Of a stretch of 45,080 nt of DNA, positions 31,302-38,709 are shown piece by piece. The notes beneath the pieces were generated by a model. It made no database searches and was not told where the DNA came from. It saw only the letters and a list, made by a program, of their open reading frames with translations. Made by a program: the position numbers and the translations under genes. Each line of letters begins with the position of its first letter. The first letter of the stretch is position 1. The stretch is from contig DBQO01000033.1 of the NCBI GenBank assembly GCA_002305275.1, positions 151,228 through 196,307 on the forward strand, given 5' to 3'. The DNA comes from Bacteroidales bacterium UBA1392 (GTDB taxonomy: Bacteria; Bacteroidota; Bacteroidia; Bacteroidales; UBA932).

Positions 31302-32630
31302 ATGAGAAACAAACTATTTCTATTAACTCTGGCGACATTTGTCGCAGTAATATTTGCCGCTTCCTGTAAAAGGGAGACGGCCGTGGAACCCTCATGGTAC
31401 ACCAATGAACCCTATTTCCTTGAGAAACATGTAATGTATGCCGAATTGCCGGTGGATACGTCCAACATAGTATTAGTCGGTGACGACTTCATCGACCGAG
31501 GTATGTGGAGTGAATTCTTTGGATCAGTCAAAGTTATCGGCAGAGGTATCACATACGACGGGACCGAGCATATTCTATATAGGATAGGCGGTATAGCCAA
31601 AGCTAAACCTAAAAAAATCTTTCTGAGCGCCGGTGCAAGAGACATCATGCATGGCGATGACAACGCAACAATTCTTAAGCGCGTAGCTAAAATATGCAGC
31701 CTCATAAAGAAAGCCTCCCCTGAAAGTGAGATTTACTACATAGGAGTCACCCCTATGGGAGAAATGACTGCCGAACAGATAGCACAAACGGCAGAACTCA
31801 ACATCTCTCTGACTGAATCTGCCGAGGAAACCGGCTTTACCTTCATCGACATGGCAGCCGTGCTTACCGATGAGAGCGGAGCCATCAATCCCGCATATAG
31901 CTGGAATGGGATGTTGCTCAATGGAGCCGGTTATGAGGCCTATGCAAAGGCAATTGAACCCTTTGTGGGGCTGACAGCCCTAAATAAGGCACAGGAAGGA
32001 GAGGTGAAAGCCGAAAGATTTGACCACTACAATCACCGTCTTTCCATATTCCGATCTCTTCCCAACAGCGAAGAAAGGTCAGTTGTAATGCTTGGCAACA
32101 GCCTCATCAATAATGCCCCCTGGAAGGAACTCTTCCCCTTCCTCAACATCCTTAACCGTGGTATCAGCGGAGACGTCATTGAGGGGATAATCGACAGGAT
32201 CGATGAGATTGCTGATGAAAATGCCGGCAAAATCTTCCTGATGACCTCTACCAATGATCTTCTCAATGACCAGGAGCTCCCCATTTCGGAGATATGGGCT
32301 AAATATGAATCGCTCATCATTAAACTTAGAAAAGATATGCCCCATACCATACTTTATGTGCATAGCGTTCTTCCCCTCAATCCAAAAACAAAGTTTTACG
32401 AAGGCAACAACGAAAGAATAACCGAACTCAACAAGCTGCTGGATGCCGGAAAAGATAGATACGAATATATATATCTGGATATCGCATCGCTCTTGAGCGA
32501 CACTAACGGAGATCTTGCAGATGAGTACACAACTGATGGCATACATTTAAGTGCCACCGGCTACTTTGTATGGGCTAAAAAACTGGCCGAAGGGTATAGG
32601 ATAATGATTATGGAACCCAGCTTTGAATAA
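31302..32630 (+). CDS. Lipoprotein with two tandem SGNH/GDSL hydrolase-like domains, the first degenerate
   Basis: I start at 31302 (442 aa), where a lipoprotein signal begins (lipobox Cys22 in FAASC). The C-terminal half (about 255-440) is an SGNH domain with block I GNS (Ser267), block II RGISG, block III STND (Asn318) and block V DGIHL (Asp412, His415). The N-terminal half (about 50-222) has the same layout but every catalytic position is changed: Ser to Asp62, Asn to Arg113, Asp to Asn202 and His to Leu205. The second domain may act as an esterase or deacetylase on envelope or dietary glycans; the first may bind substrate. It lies between ychF and aspS, 4 bp before aspS. Confidence 0.8.
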   Translation: MRNKLFLLTLATFVAVIFAASCKRETAVEPSWYTNEPYFLEKHVMYAELPVDTSNIVLVGDDFIDRGMWSEFFGSVKVIGRGITYDGTEHILYRIGGIAKAKPKKIFLSAGARDIMHGDDNATILKRVAKICSLIKKASPESEIYYIGVTPMGEMTAEQIAQTAELNISLTESAEETGFTFIDMAAVLTDESGAINPAYSWNGMLLNGAGYEAYAKAIEPFVGLTALNKAQEGEVKAERFDHYNHRLSIFRSLPNSEERSVVMLGNSLINNAPWKELFPFLNILNRGISGDVIEGIIDRIDEIADENAGKIFLMTSTNDLLNDQELPISEIWAKYESLIIKLRKDMPHTILYVHSVLPLNPKTKFYEGNNERITELNKLLDAGKDRYEYIYLDIASLLSDTNGDLADEYTTDGIHLSATGYFVWAKKLAEGYRIMIMEPSFE

Positions 32631-32634
32631 AAAT

Positions 32635-34395
32635 ATGTACAGAACACATACTTGCGGTGAACTGCGGCTGGAAGATGTAGGCCGGAGTGTGACCCTTGCG
32701 GGATGGGTACAAAAAACCCGCAAAATGGGAGGAATGAGCTTCATAGACCTCAGAGACCGCTATGGCATAACACAAGTGGTGATTGACGAGTCCTCATCGA
32801 GTGAGCTCAATGACAAAGTATCCCGCCTCGGACGCGAATTTGTAATACAGGTGATGGGGAGGGTAGAGGAAAGAGAGAGCAAAAATCCCCGCATTCCTAC
32901 CGGAGATATAGAGATCAAGCTCACCCACCTCAACATCCTTAACGAATCCGAAACCCCTCCATTTACAATAGAGGACGAGTCGGATGGAGGGGAAGATATC
33001 AGGGCGAAATATCGCTATCTCGACCTGAGGCGCAATCCTCTCAAACGTGCTCTTACACTTCGTCACAAACTGGCTCACGAGACCCGCAACTTTCTCGACA
33101 GCCGCAATTTCATAGAAGTAGAGACCCCTTTCCTGATCAAATCCACTCCTGAAGGGGCACGCGATTTCGTAGTGCCGAGCCGTATGCATCCGGGAGAATT
33201 TTATGCGCTTCCCCAGAGCCCCCAGCAATACAAACAACTCTTGATGGTGGCCGGATACGACAGATATTTCCAGATTGTTCGCTGCTTCAGAGATGAGGAT
33301 CTGCGTGCAGACCGTCAACCGGAATTTACCCAGATTGACTGCGAAATGTCCTTTGTGGAGCGTGAGGATGTACTCAACACTTTCGAGGATTTGATGAAAC
33401 ATCTCTTCAAGAGTGTGCTCAAGGTGGAGTTTAAGGAGCAGTTTCCCCGTATCAGCTATAATGACGCCATGACATACTACGGTTCCGACAAGCCCGATAT
33501 CCGCTTCGAAATGAAAATCCGGGAGATCACCGATAAAGTCAAAGGACGCGACTTTGTTGTATTTGACTCCGCACCCTATATCGGTGGAATCGTGGTGGAA
33601 GGTATCGCCTCCTACACACGCAAGCAGATAGACGAGCTTACCGAGTGGGTAAAAAGACCGCAGGTGGGTGCAAAAGGACTCATCTATATCAGAGTGAGCG
33701 AGGAAGGTATGAAATCCTCGATTGACAAATATTTCTCTGCGGAGGAACTACAAGCCCTTGCCAAAGACATGGGTGCAAAGGTAGGTGATATGATACTGAT
33801 TATGTCGGGAGAAAAGAAGAAAACTCAAGTGGCTCTTGGCTCTCTCCGTATTGAGTTAGGTAACCGCCTCGGACTTCGTCGTCCCGATCGGTTCGCCCCC
33901 CTCTGGGTCTATGATTTCCCGCTGCTCGAGTGGGATGAAGAGACTGAGCGTTTCTATGCGATGCACCACCCCTTCACCTCTCCCAAGCCGGAAGACCTGG
34001 ATAAATTTTACAGCAACGGCAAGGAGGATCTGGAGCAGGTAGCAGCCAATGCTTACGACTTTGTCCTCAACGGTACTGAGCTCGGCGGCGGATCCATCCG
34101 TATATTTGATTCCAATATCCAGAAGAGGATGTTCGAGGTACTTGGAATGAATGAAGAGGAATATCTCTACAAGTTTGGATTTATGATAGACGCATTTAAA
34201 TACGGAGCTCCCCCTCACGGCGGAATAGCTTTCGGTTTTGACCGTCTTTGTGCCCTTTTCGGCGGACAGGAGACCATCAGGGATTTCATTGCATTTCCCA
34301 AAAACAATACCGGCAGAGACGTGATGAGCGACGCCCCTTCGAAGATAGACGAGGCCCAAATGGCCGAACTTTTCCTCAAAACCACAGCTAAATAA
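32635..34395 (+). CDS. aspS: Aspartyl-tRNA synthetase
   Basis: The 586-aa class II enzyme starts with an OB-fold anticodon-binding domain (GWVQKTRKMGGMSFIDLRDR). The catalytic core has motif 2 CFRDEDLRADRQPEFTQID, the bacterial GAD insertion in the middle, and motif 3 GIAFGFDRL. I use the ATG at 32635 (MYRTHTCGEL, the normal family start), not the TTG 12 bp upstream. The length with the GAD insertion marks the bacterial type. Confidence 0.97.
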   Translation: MYRTHTCGELRLEDVGRSVTLAGWVQKTRKMGGMSFIDLRDRYGITQVVIDESSSSELNDKVSRLGREFVIQVMGRVEERESKNPRIPTGDIEIKLTHLNILNESETPPFTIEDESDGGEDIRAKYRYLDLRRNPLKRALTLRHKLAHETRNFLDSRNFIEVETPFLIKSTPEGARDFVVPSRMHPGEFYALPQSPQQYKQLLMVAGYDRYFQIVRCFRDEDLRADRQPEFTQIDCEMSFVEREDVLNTFEDLMKHLFKSVLKVEFKEQFPRISYNDAMTYYGSDKPDIRFEMKIREITDKVKGRDFVVFDSAPYIGGIVVEGIASYTRKQIDELTEWVKRPQVGAKGLIYIRVSEEGMKSSIDKYFSAEELQALAKDMGAKVGDMILIMSGEKKKTQVALGSLRIELGNRLGLRRPDRFAPLWVYDFPLLEWDEETERFYAMHHPFTSPKPEDLDKFYSNGKEDLEQVAANAYDFVLNGTELGGGSIRIFDSNIQKRMFEVLGMNEEEYLYKFGFMIDAFKYGAPPHGGIAFGFDRLCALFGGQETIRDFIAFPKNNTGRDVMSDAPSKIDEAQMAELFLKTTAK

Positions 34396-34398
34396 TAG

Positions 34399-34426
34399 TT
34401 TTGAGTATTGAGTCTCCGGTGAATAG
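34399..34426. repeat. 7-nt tandem repeats after aspS
   Basis: TTTTGAG, TATTGAG, TCTCCGG and TGAATAG are adjacent 7-mers starting 3 bp after the aspS stop, between convergent genes. They resemble the units at 24666-24686. No clear terminator hairpin is seen in this 77-bp gap. Confidence 0.5.
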
Positions 34427-34472
34427 TTGGGGGGCAAATAAGTTTGGAATAAGTGCAGTGTGGAAGTTCTGA

Positions 34473-35009
34473 TTACGATTCTTCCTGTTCGCAATATAAG
34501 ATTACGTGTTCTCCAATAAAGTCAAGGAAGTCGTTGTACTGCTCCTTGGTAATTATCTCCGGAAAACTCATGATAAGCAGCTCCTGCGGTTCCGCATCCA
34601 ACCGGTAAGCAAGAGAAAAGCGATAGGGAGTGAGGGTATATCCTGCGTGTTCGTAAAAATGCAAACGGCGTATGGATTGTTCGTCAGTGAGCGGATCAAT
34701 TTCCAAAATAACCTTATGTTCCGTATCGCGAAGGTATTGCAACATCTGAAAGCCGTAACCATGGTCGCGCAACTCGGGCGAAACGGCTAAATAATCTAAG
34801 TAGCGGTACGTGTTCCACTCCCAATAAAATAGAAGACCAATCAATTGATCTCCTTCCCATGCCGAAACAGGGAAGAAATATGGGTCTTGACATGCACGCA
34901 AATGGTCTTTCTTCTTGCGCAGTTCGGCGATGGGAAAACTGGCCTCATACAGCTCCCAAACTTTATTCCATCTTTCAGTATTATCTATGTCAACTCGTAA
35001 AAATTCCAT
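34473..35009 (-). CDS. GNAT family N-acetyltransferase
   Basis: I start at 35009 (178 aa; MEFLRVDIDNTERW); the longer reading to 35168 runs across the divergent promoter region. The GNAT core shows WEGDQLIGLLFYWEW, YLDYLAVSPELRDHGYGFQMLQYL for acetyl-CoA binding, and RLHFYEHAGYTLTPY. The acceptor is unknown. It may stand alone, with a -7 box TATATTTG at 35031-35038. Confidence 0.85.
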   Translation of the reverse strand: MEFLRVDIDNTERWNKVWELYEASFPIAELRKKKDHLRACQDPYFFPVSAWEGDQLIGLLFYWEWNTYRYLDYLAVSPELRDHGYGFQMLQYLRDTEHKVILEIDPLTDEQSIRRLHFYEHAGYTLTPYRFSLAYRLDAEPQELLIMSFPEIITKEQYNDFLDFIGEHVILYCEQEES

Positions 35010-35030
35010 GAGTAAATTGTAATGAGGCGA

Positions 35031-35038
35031 CAAATATA
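35031..35038 (-). promoter_or_regulatory. Candidate -7 box for the GNAT gene
   Basis: TATATTTG on the minus strand fits the consensus and gives a leader of about 17 nt. No TTTG lies at the proper distance. Confidence 0.4.
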
Positions 35039-35110
35039 CGCAACAATTTGGTTGGGTATCACTAATGGCACAACCTTTCCATTCAATATTTTTTTGCAAA
35101 TTCTTTCTCC

Positions 35111-35140
35111 TTGTCGTTCCTCTTTTCTTTATTAACTTTG
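35111..35140 (+). promoter_or_regulatory. Promoter of the Mrp gene
   Basis: TTG (35111-35113) and TAACTTTG (35133-35140) are 19 bp apart, a good consensus match. The start near 35144 leaves a 17-nt leader and supports the ATG at 35161 over the upstream in-frame Met at 35065. Confidence 0.6.
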
Positions 35141-35160
35141 CGCAATTATTACAAAACCAA

Positions 35161-36066
35161 ATGAACAATCAGTACAACATAAAGGGACCCTACAATCCCA
35201 ATCCTCCTAAAAAGGAGCAAAAAAAGAAAAGGACCATTCTAGACCTCGACCAGAAGCAGCTGGCCCACGTGGATAAAATTATCGCAATTGCCTCCGGCAA
35301 AGGTGGAGTAGGTAAATCTACCGTAGCAGTCAACCTCGCAATAACACTTGCCCGTATGGGCTACAAGGTGGGCCTCGCCGATGCCGACGTTTATGGCCCT
35401 TCAGTACCGAAAATGACCGGTACCGAGGGAGAAGTGCCGGGAGTTGAATTATATGATGCCCAGGGCAATCTTTTCGAGGATTATGGCCAATATACCGAAG
35501 AGTGCACCGAAATTATACTCCCGATAGAGAAATTCGGTGTAAAATGGATGTCGATAGGATATTTCGCCCGACCTGAACAGGCGCTGATTTGGCGTGGCCC
35601 GATGGCTTGCAACGCACTCAAACAAATGATTCTTCAGGTAAAATGGGGTGAATTGGACTTTTTACTCATAGATCTTCCTCCCGGAACCGGAGATATTCAT
35701 ATTTCGCTGGTACACGATATTCCGCTGGATGGTGCCATCATTGTCAGCACCCCGCAAGCCGTAGCTCTTACCGATGTGGAAAAGGGTGTCAATCTTTTCA
35801 GAAATGAAAATGTCAACAAGCATATCTACGGCATTATCGAGAATATGTCCTGGTTTACTCCGGCAGAACTGCCGCAGAACAAATACTACATCTTCGGAAA
35901 AGATGGTTGTAAGGCAATGGCTGAAAAATATAACCTACCCCTACTGGGACAGGTTCCATTGGTACAGAGTATCCGTGAAGGAGGCGACGAAGGCAATCCC
36001 GCCGCACTCCTGGACGGACCTCTATTTGATGCTATGAAAGCAGCCGCTTTACAATTGTTGAAATAA
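35161..36066 (+). CDS. Mrp/NBP35 family iron-sulfur carrier ATPase (short form)
   Basis: The 301-aa protein (start supported by the promoter) has the deviant Walker A IASGKGGVGKSTVAVNLA, the switch ADADVYGPSVPK, and LLIDLPPGTGDIH. The segment ENMSWFTPAELPQNKYYIFGKDG is typical of Bacteroidetes Mrp, where the CxxC seen in other phyla is absent. Most Bacteroidetes homologues I know carry an N-terminal MIP18 (DUF59) domain of about 90 residues. Here it is replaced by a short basic, Pro-rich leader (YNPNPPKKEQKKKR). The 3' end overlaps the convergent YqeY gene by 35 bp. Confidence 0.92.
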   Translation: MNNQYNIKGPYNPNPPKKEQKKKRTILDLDQKQLAHVDKIIAIASGKGGVGKSTVAVNLAITLARMGYKVGLADADVYGPSVPKMTGTEGEVPGVELYDAQGNLFEDYGQYTEECTEIILPIEKFGVKWMSIGYFARPEQALIWRGPMACNALKQMILQVKWGELDFLLIDLPPGTGDIHISLVHDIPLDGAIIVSTPQAVALTDVEKGVNLFRNENVNKHIYGIIENMSWFTPAELPQNKYYIFGKDGCKAMAEKYNLPLLGQVPLVQSIREGGDEGNPAALLDGPLFDAMKAAALQLLK

Positions 36067-36481
36067 GACGGCCATCTGCCTGCCCTGCAAGGGCTTTTGT
36101 GGCCACTCCCATCACCTTGCCCATGTCGGCCGGCGATTTTGCTCCGACCTGGGCAATTATCTTTTTAAGAGCCTCTTCGACCTCCTCCTCACTCATCTGA
36201 ACGGGGAGATACTTCTCCATAATGGCAGCCTCAGCCAATTCCGCTTCTGCAAGTTCCGGACGTGACTGTTCGGCATAAATGGCTGCGCTCTCTTTGCGCT
36301 GCTTTACAAGTTTCTGAATGATTTTGATAATGTCTGCATCAGTAAGCTCATCTGTGGCATCCGGTGCCGTTTTTGCCAACATGATGGCTGCCTTGATCCC
36401 CCTTATGGAGGCCAAAGCCGTTGCATTTTTGGCAAACATTGCAGCTTTAAGATCCTCCTGGATCTGTCTTTCCAAACTCAT
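36032..36481 (-). CDS. GatB/YqeY domain protein
   Basis: The 149-aa helical protein matches YqeY: MSLERQIQEDLKAAMFAKNATALASIRGIKAAI at the N-terminus and ELAEAAIMEKYLPVQMSEEEVEEALKKII with DMGKVMGVATKALAGQADGRLI at the C-terminus. YqeY resembles the tail of GatB and may bind tRNA; its role is not established. It lies 25 bp after the DPP7 gene on the same strand and overlaps mrp tail to tail. Confidence 0.92.
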   Translation of the reverse strand: MSLERQIQEDLKAAMFAKNATALASIRGIKAAIMLAKTAPDATDELTDADIIKIIQKLVKQRKESAAIYAEQSRPELAEAELAEAAIMEKYLPVQMSEEEVEEALKKIIAQVGAKSPADMGKVMGVATKALAGQADGRLISTIVKRLLS

Positions 36482-36506
36482 TTTTTAATGTTTTTATAGA
36501 TTTCTA

Positions 36507-38648
36507 TTATTTCACTATATCCATCTCGTCGAGAAGATAACCCGCTCCTCCAAATTTATCCATGATAAAGAGGACGTAGCGGATATCCACGTTGATACAG
36601 CGCTGGAGTTCCGGCTCAAAGATTATGTCACCCGACATTGCCTCCCAGTTGCCGTCAAAGGCCAGTCCGAGGAGTTCTCCCCTGGCATTGAGTACGGGGC
36701 TGCCGGAATTACCGCCGGTGATGTCTCCATTTGTAATGAAACATACGGGCATTTCGCCGTTCGGCATGGCATATTTGCCGTAATCTTTGGCTTTATGAAG
36801 CTCTTTAAGCCTTTCAGGTACTATAAATTCCCAATTGTCGGGGTCTTCCTTCTGCATAACGCCCTCAAGGGTTGTGTAGTAGTTGTATACAACTGCATCC
36901 TTGGGAGAATAGGGTAGCACGCTGCCATAAGTGAGTCTCATTGTGGAGTTGGCGTCGGGATAGATGGCCTCGCCCTCACGCATCTCGAGAGTACCGGCAA
37001 TATATGCCTTTTTACCTTCGTCAAATATTTTCTGAACAGAGGCAATCTTTGCCCTGAGAAGTGGAATGACGGCACTGAATGAATTTGCCAAAACCACCGC
37101 GGGATCCTCTTTGATGGGAGTTTCGGCGGCAATAGCCTCCGATACTCTCTTATCGGATGCAAAGATGGAATTGTCGAAAATGTAATCTACATACGCATCG
37201 ATGTCTCCTGCAAATTTGCTCTCTATCTCCTTGTAGAAAGAAGGGAGATTATCCTCCGGGAGGCGTTCCTTTGCTATCTTCATCATCGCTTTAGCAATCT
37301 TCCTGTCGGTGGGCAGGGAATAATCCTTGTAAAAAGCGGCAACGCGGCGATCCAGCATATTGAGATATTGCTCCCTCTCCTTATCGGTTGCAAAGGGAGT
37401 TGTGTAGAAACTGTTGACCATGGAAGCAATGGACATTATCTCTATGCGGCCCACGCTCTCTGCAAGTGTGGTATAGATGGTAAGAGCCTCTGCCCTCTCT
37501 TTTACGGCATAATTGATCTTGTCGAGGGCATCATCATATTTTTTAACGCGGGATTTCTTTTTGCCCACCCACTCTTTAAATTCCTTCTCTTCCTGTGCGC
37601 GTCTCGCCTCTACGTTAAGTTTTGCAAAGGTCTCATTCATTCCAATCCATTTTTTCCAGCCGTTGGAGGAGCCGCTATATTTGCTTGCATACTGGATTTT
37701 AACTTTGGGATCGGCCAGCATGTCCTCCATCATCAACTCCTGGCGGATACCTCTGATATAGATGCTGATGGCATTGGAAATATCACGCTGCTCCACAAGC
37801 TCCGACTGTGTCATGAAGCGGTTTGTGCGGCCCGGATAGCCGATAATCATGGTAAAATCGTTGGGCTGAATGCCTTTGAGGGAGATTTTAAGGTGCTGTT
37901 TGGGCCTGTAAGGAACATTGTCGGGAGAATAAGGTGCGGGATTATTATCCTTATCCGCATATACCCTGAACATGGAGAAGTCGCCTGTGTGACGTGGCCA
38001 CATCCAGTTGTCCGTGTCTGCTCCGAATTTCCCTATTGATGAAGGGGGAGCACCCACAAAACGCACATCATTATAGACTTTAGAAACAACAAGATAATAG
38101 GCATTTCCGCCATACATCGAATAGACTCTGGCACGTAGATATTTGTTGTCTCCGACAGCCTTGCCTGTAAGGTTGGCTTCGAGTTGCTTCATTGCCTCCG
38201 TACTATCCTGAGCAGTTCTCGCTTTTTTGAGCACTTTCTCCACATCCTTGGTCACATCGGTCATGCTCTCGAGGAATGTCACGGTAAGACCCTCTGCAGG
38301 GAGTTCCTGTGAGCGATCCATCGCCCAATAGCCATCGGCCAGATAGTCGTGCTCAATTGAGCTCAGACGCTGTATGGAACCGTAACCACAGTGGTGATTG
38401 GTCACTAAAAGACCTTCCGACGAGATGATTTCGGCAGTACAACCACCTCCAAAGTGAACAATGGCATCCTTGATGGAGGAGTTGTTGATGCTGTAGATCT
38501 CTTCTGCCGAAAGTTTGAGGCCCATCTGCTGCATTGTGTTTATATTCATCTTTTTCAGCAATGGCAGAAGCCACATTCCTTCGTCGGCGCGCATCGGTGC
38601 TATCGCAAAAATCAACGCGAGAAGGGATACTATTGTAATTTTCTTCAT
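36507..38648 (-). CDS. dpp7: S46 family dipeptidyl-peptidase, DPP7 type
   Basis: Starting at 38648 (713 aa) gives a signal peptide (MKKITIVSLLALIFAIAPMRA); the six codons upstream are dropped. The protease fold is chymotrypsin-like with a helical insert. Catalytic elements: TNHHCGY (His near 86), FGADTDNWMWPRHTGD (Asp), and GGNSGSP with Ser648. Eighteen residues on, in LAFDGNWE, lies Gly666. In Porphyromonas gingivalis a Gly here marks DPP7 (hydrophobic P1), while Arg marks DPP11 (acidic P1). The enzyme removes dipeptides from peptide N-termini in the periplasm, feeding amino-acid catabolism. Confidence 0.93.
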   Translation of the reverse strand: MKKITIVSLLALIFAIAPMRADEGMWLLPLLKKMNINTMQQMGLKLSAEEIYSINNSSIKDAIVHFGGGCTAEIISSEGLLVTNHHCGYGSIQRLSSIEHDYLADGYWAMDRSQELPAEGLTVTFLESMTDVTKDVEKVLKKARTAQDSTEAMKQLEANLTGKAVGDNKYLRARVYSMYGGNAYYLVVSKVYNDVRFVGAPPSSIGKFGADTDNWMWPRHTGDFSMFRVYADKDNNPAPYSPDNVPYRPKQHLKISLKGIQPNDFTMIIGYPGRTNRFMTQSELVEQRDISNAISIYIRGIRQELMMEDMLADPKVKIQYASKYSGSSNGWKKWIGMNETFAKLNVEARRAQEEKEFKEWVGKKKSRVKKYDDALDKINYAVKERAEALTIYTTLAESVGRIEIMSIASMVNSFYTTPFATDKEREQYLNMLDRRVAAFYKDYSLPTDRKIAKAMMKIAKERLPEDNLPSFYKEIESKFAGDIDAYVDYIFDNSIFASDKRVSEAIAAETPIKEDPAVVLANSFSAVIPLLRAKIASVQKIFDEGKKAYIAGTLEMREGEAIYPDANSTMRLTYGSVLPYSPKDAVVYNYYTTLEGVMQKEDPDNWEFIVPERLKELHKAKDYGKYAMPNGEMPVCFITNGDITGGNSGSPVLNARGELLGLAFDGNWEAMSGDIIFEPELQRCINVDIRYVLFIMDKFGGAGYLLDEMDIVK

Positions 38649-38696
38649 ATTTAAAAAATTTGTCAAAAAAATGGTTTATTTTTAGAGTTTATCTTA

Positions 38697-38704
38697 CAAA
38701 TGTA
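38697..38704 (-). promoter_or_regulatory. Candidate -7 box for the DPP7 gene
   Basis: TACATTTG on the minus strand fits TAnnTTTG and gives a leader of about 45 nt. It lies within 13 bp of the divergent fusion gene's ATG, and no TTTG is seen at 19-21 bp. Confidence 0.4.
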
Positions 38705-38709
38705 CAGAA

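Noticed and set aside
32623..32634. TTG start for aspS four codons upstream
   Set aside because: The ATG at 32635 gives the normal AspRS N-terminus, and the TTG lies within the previous gene.
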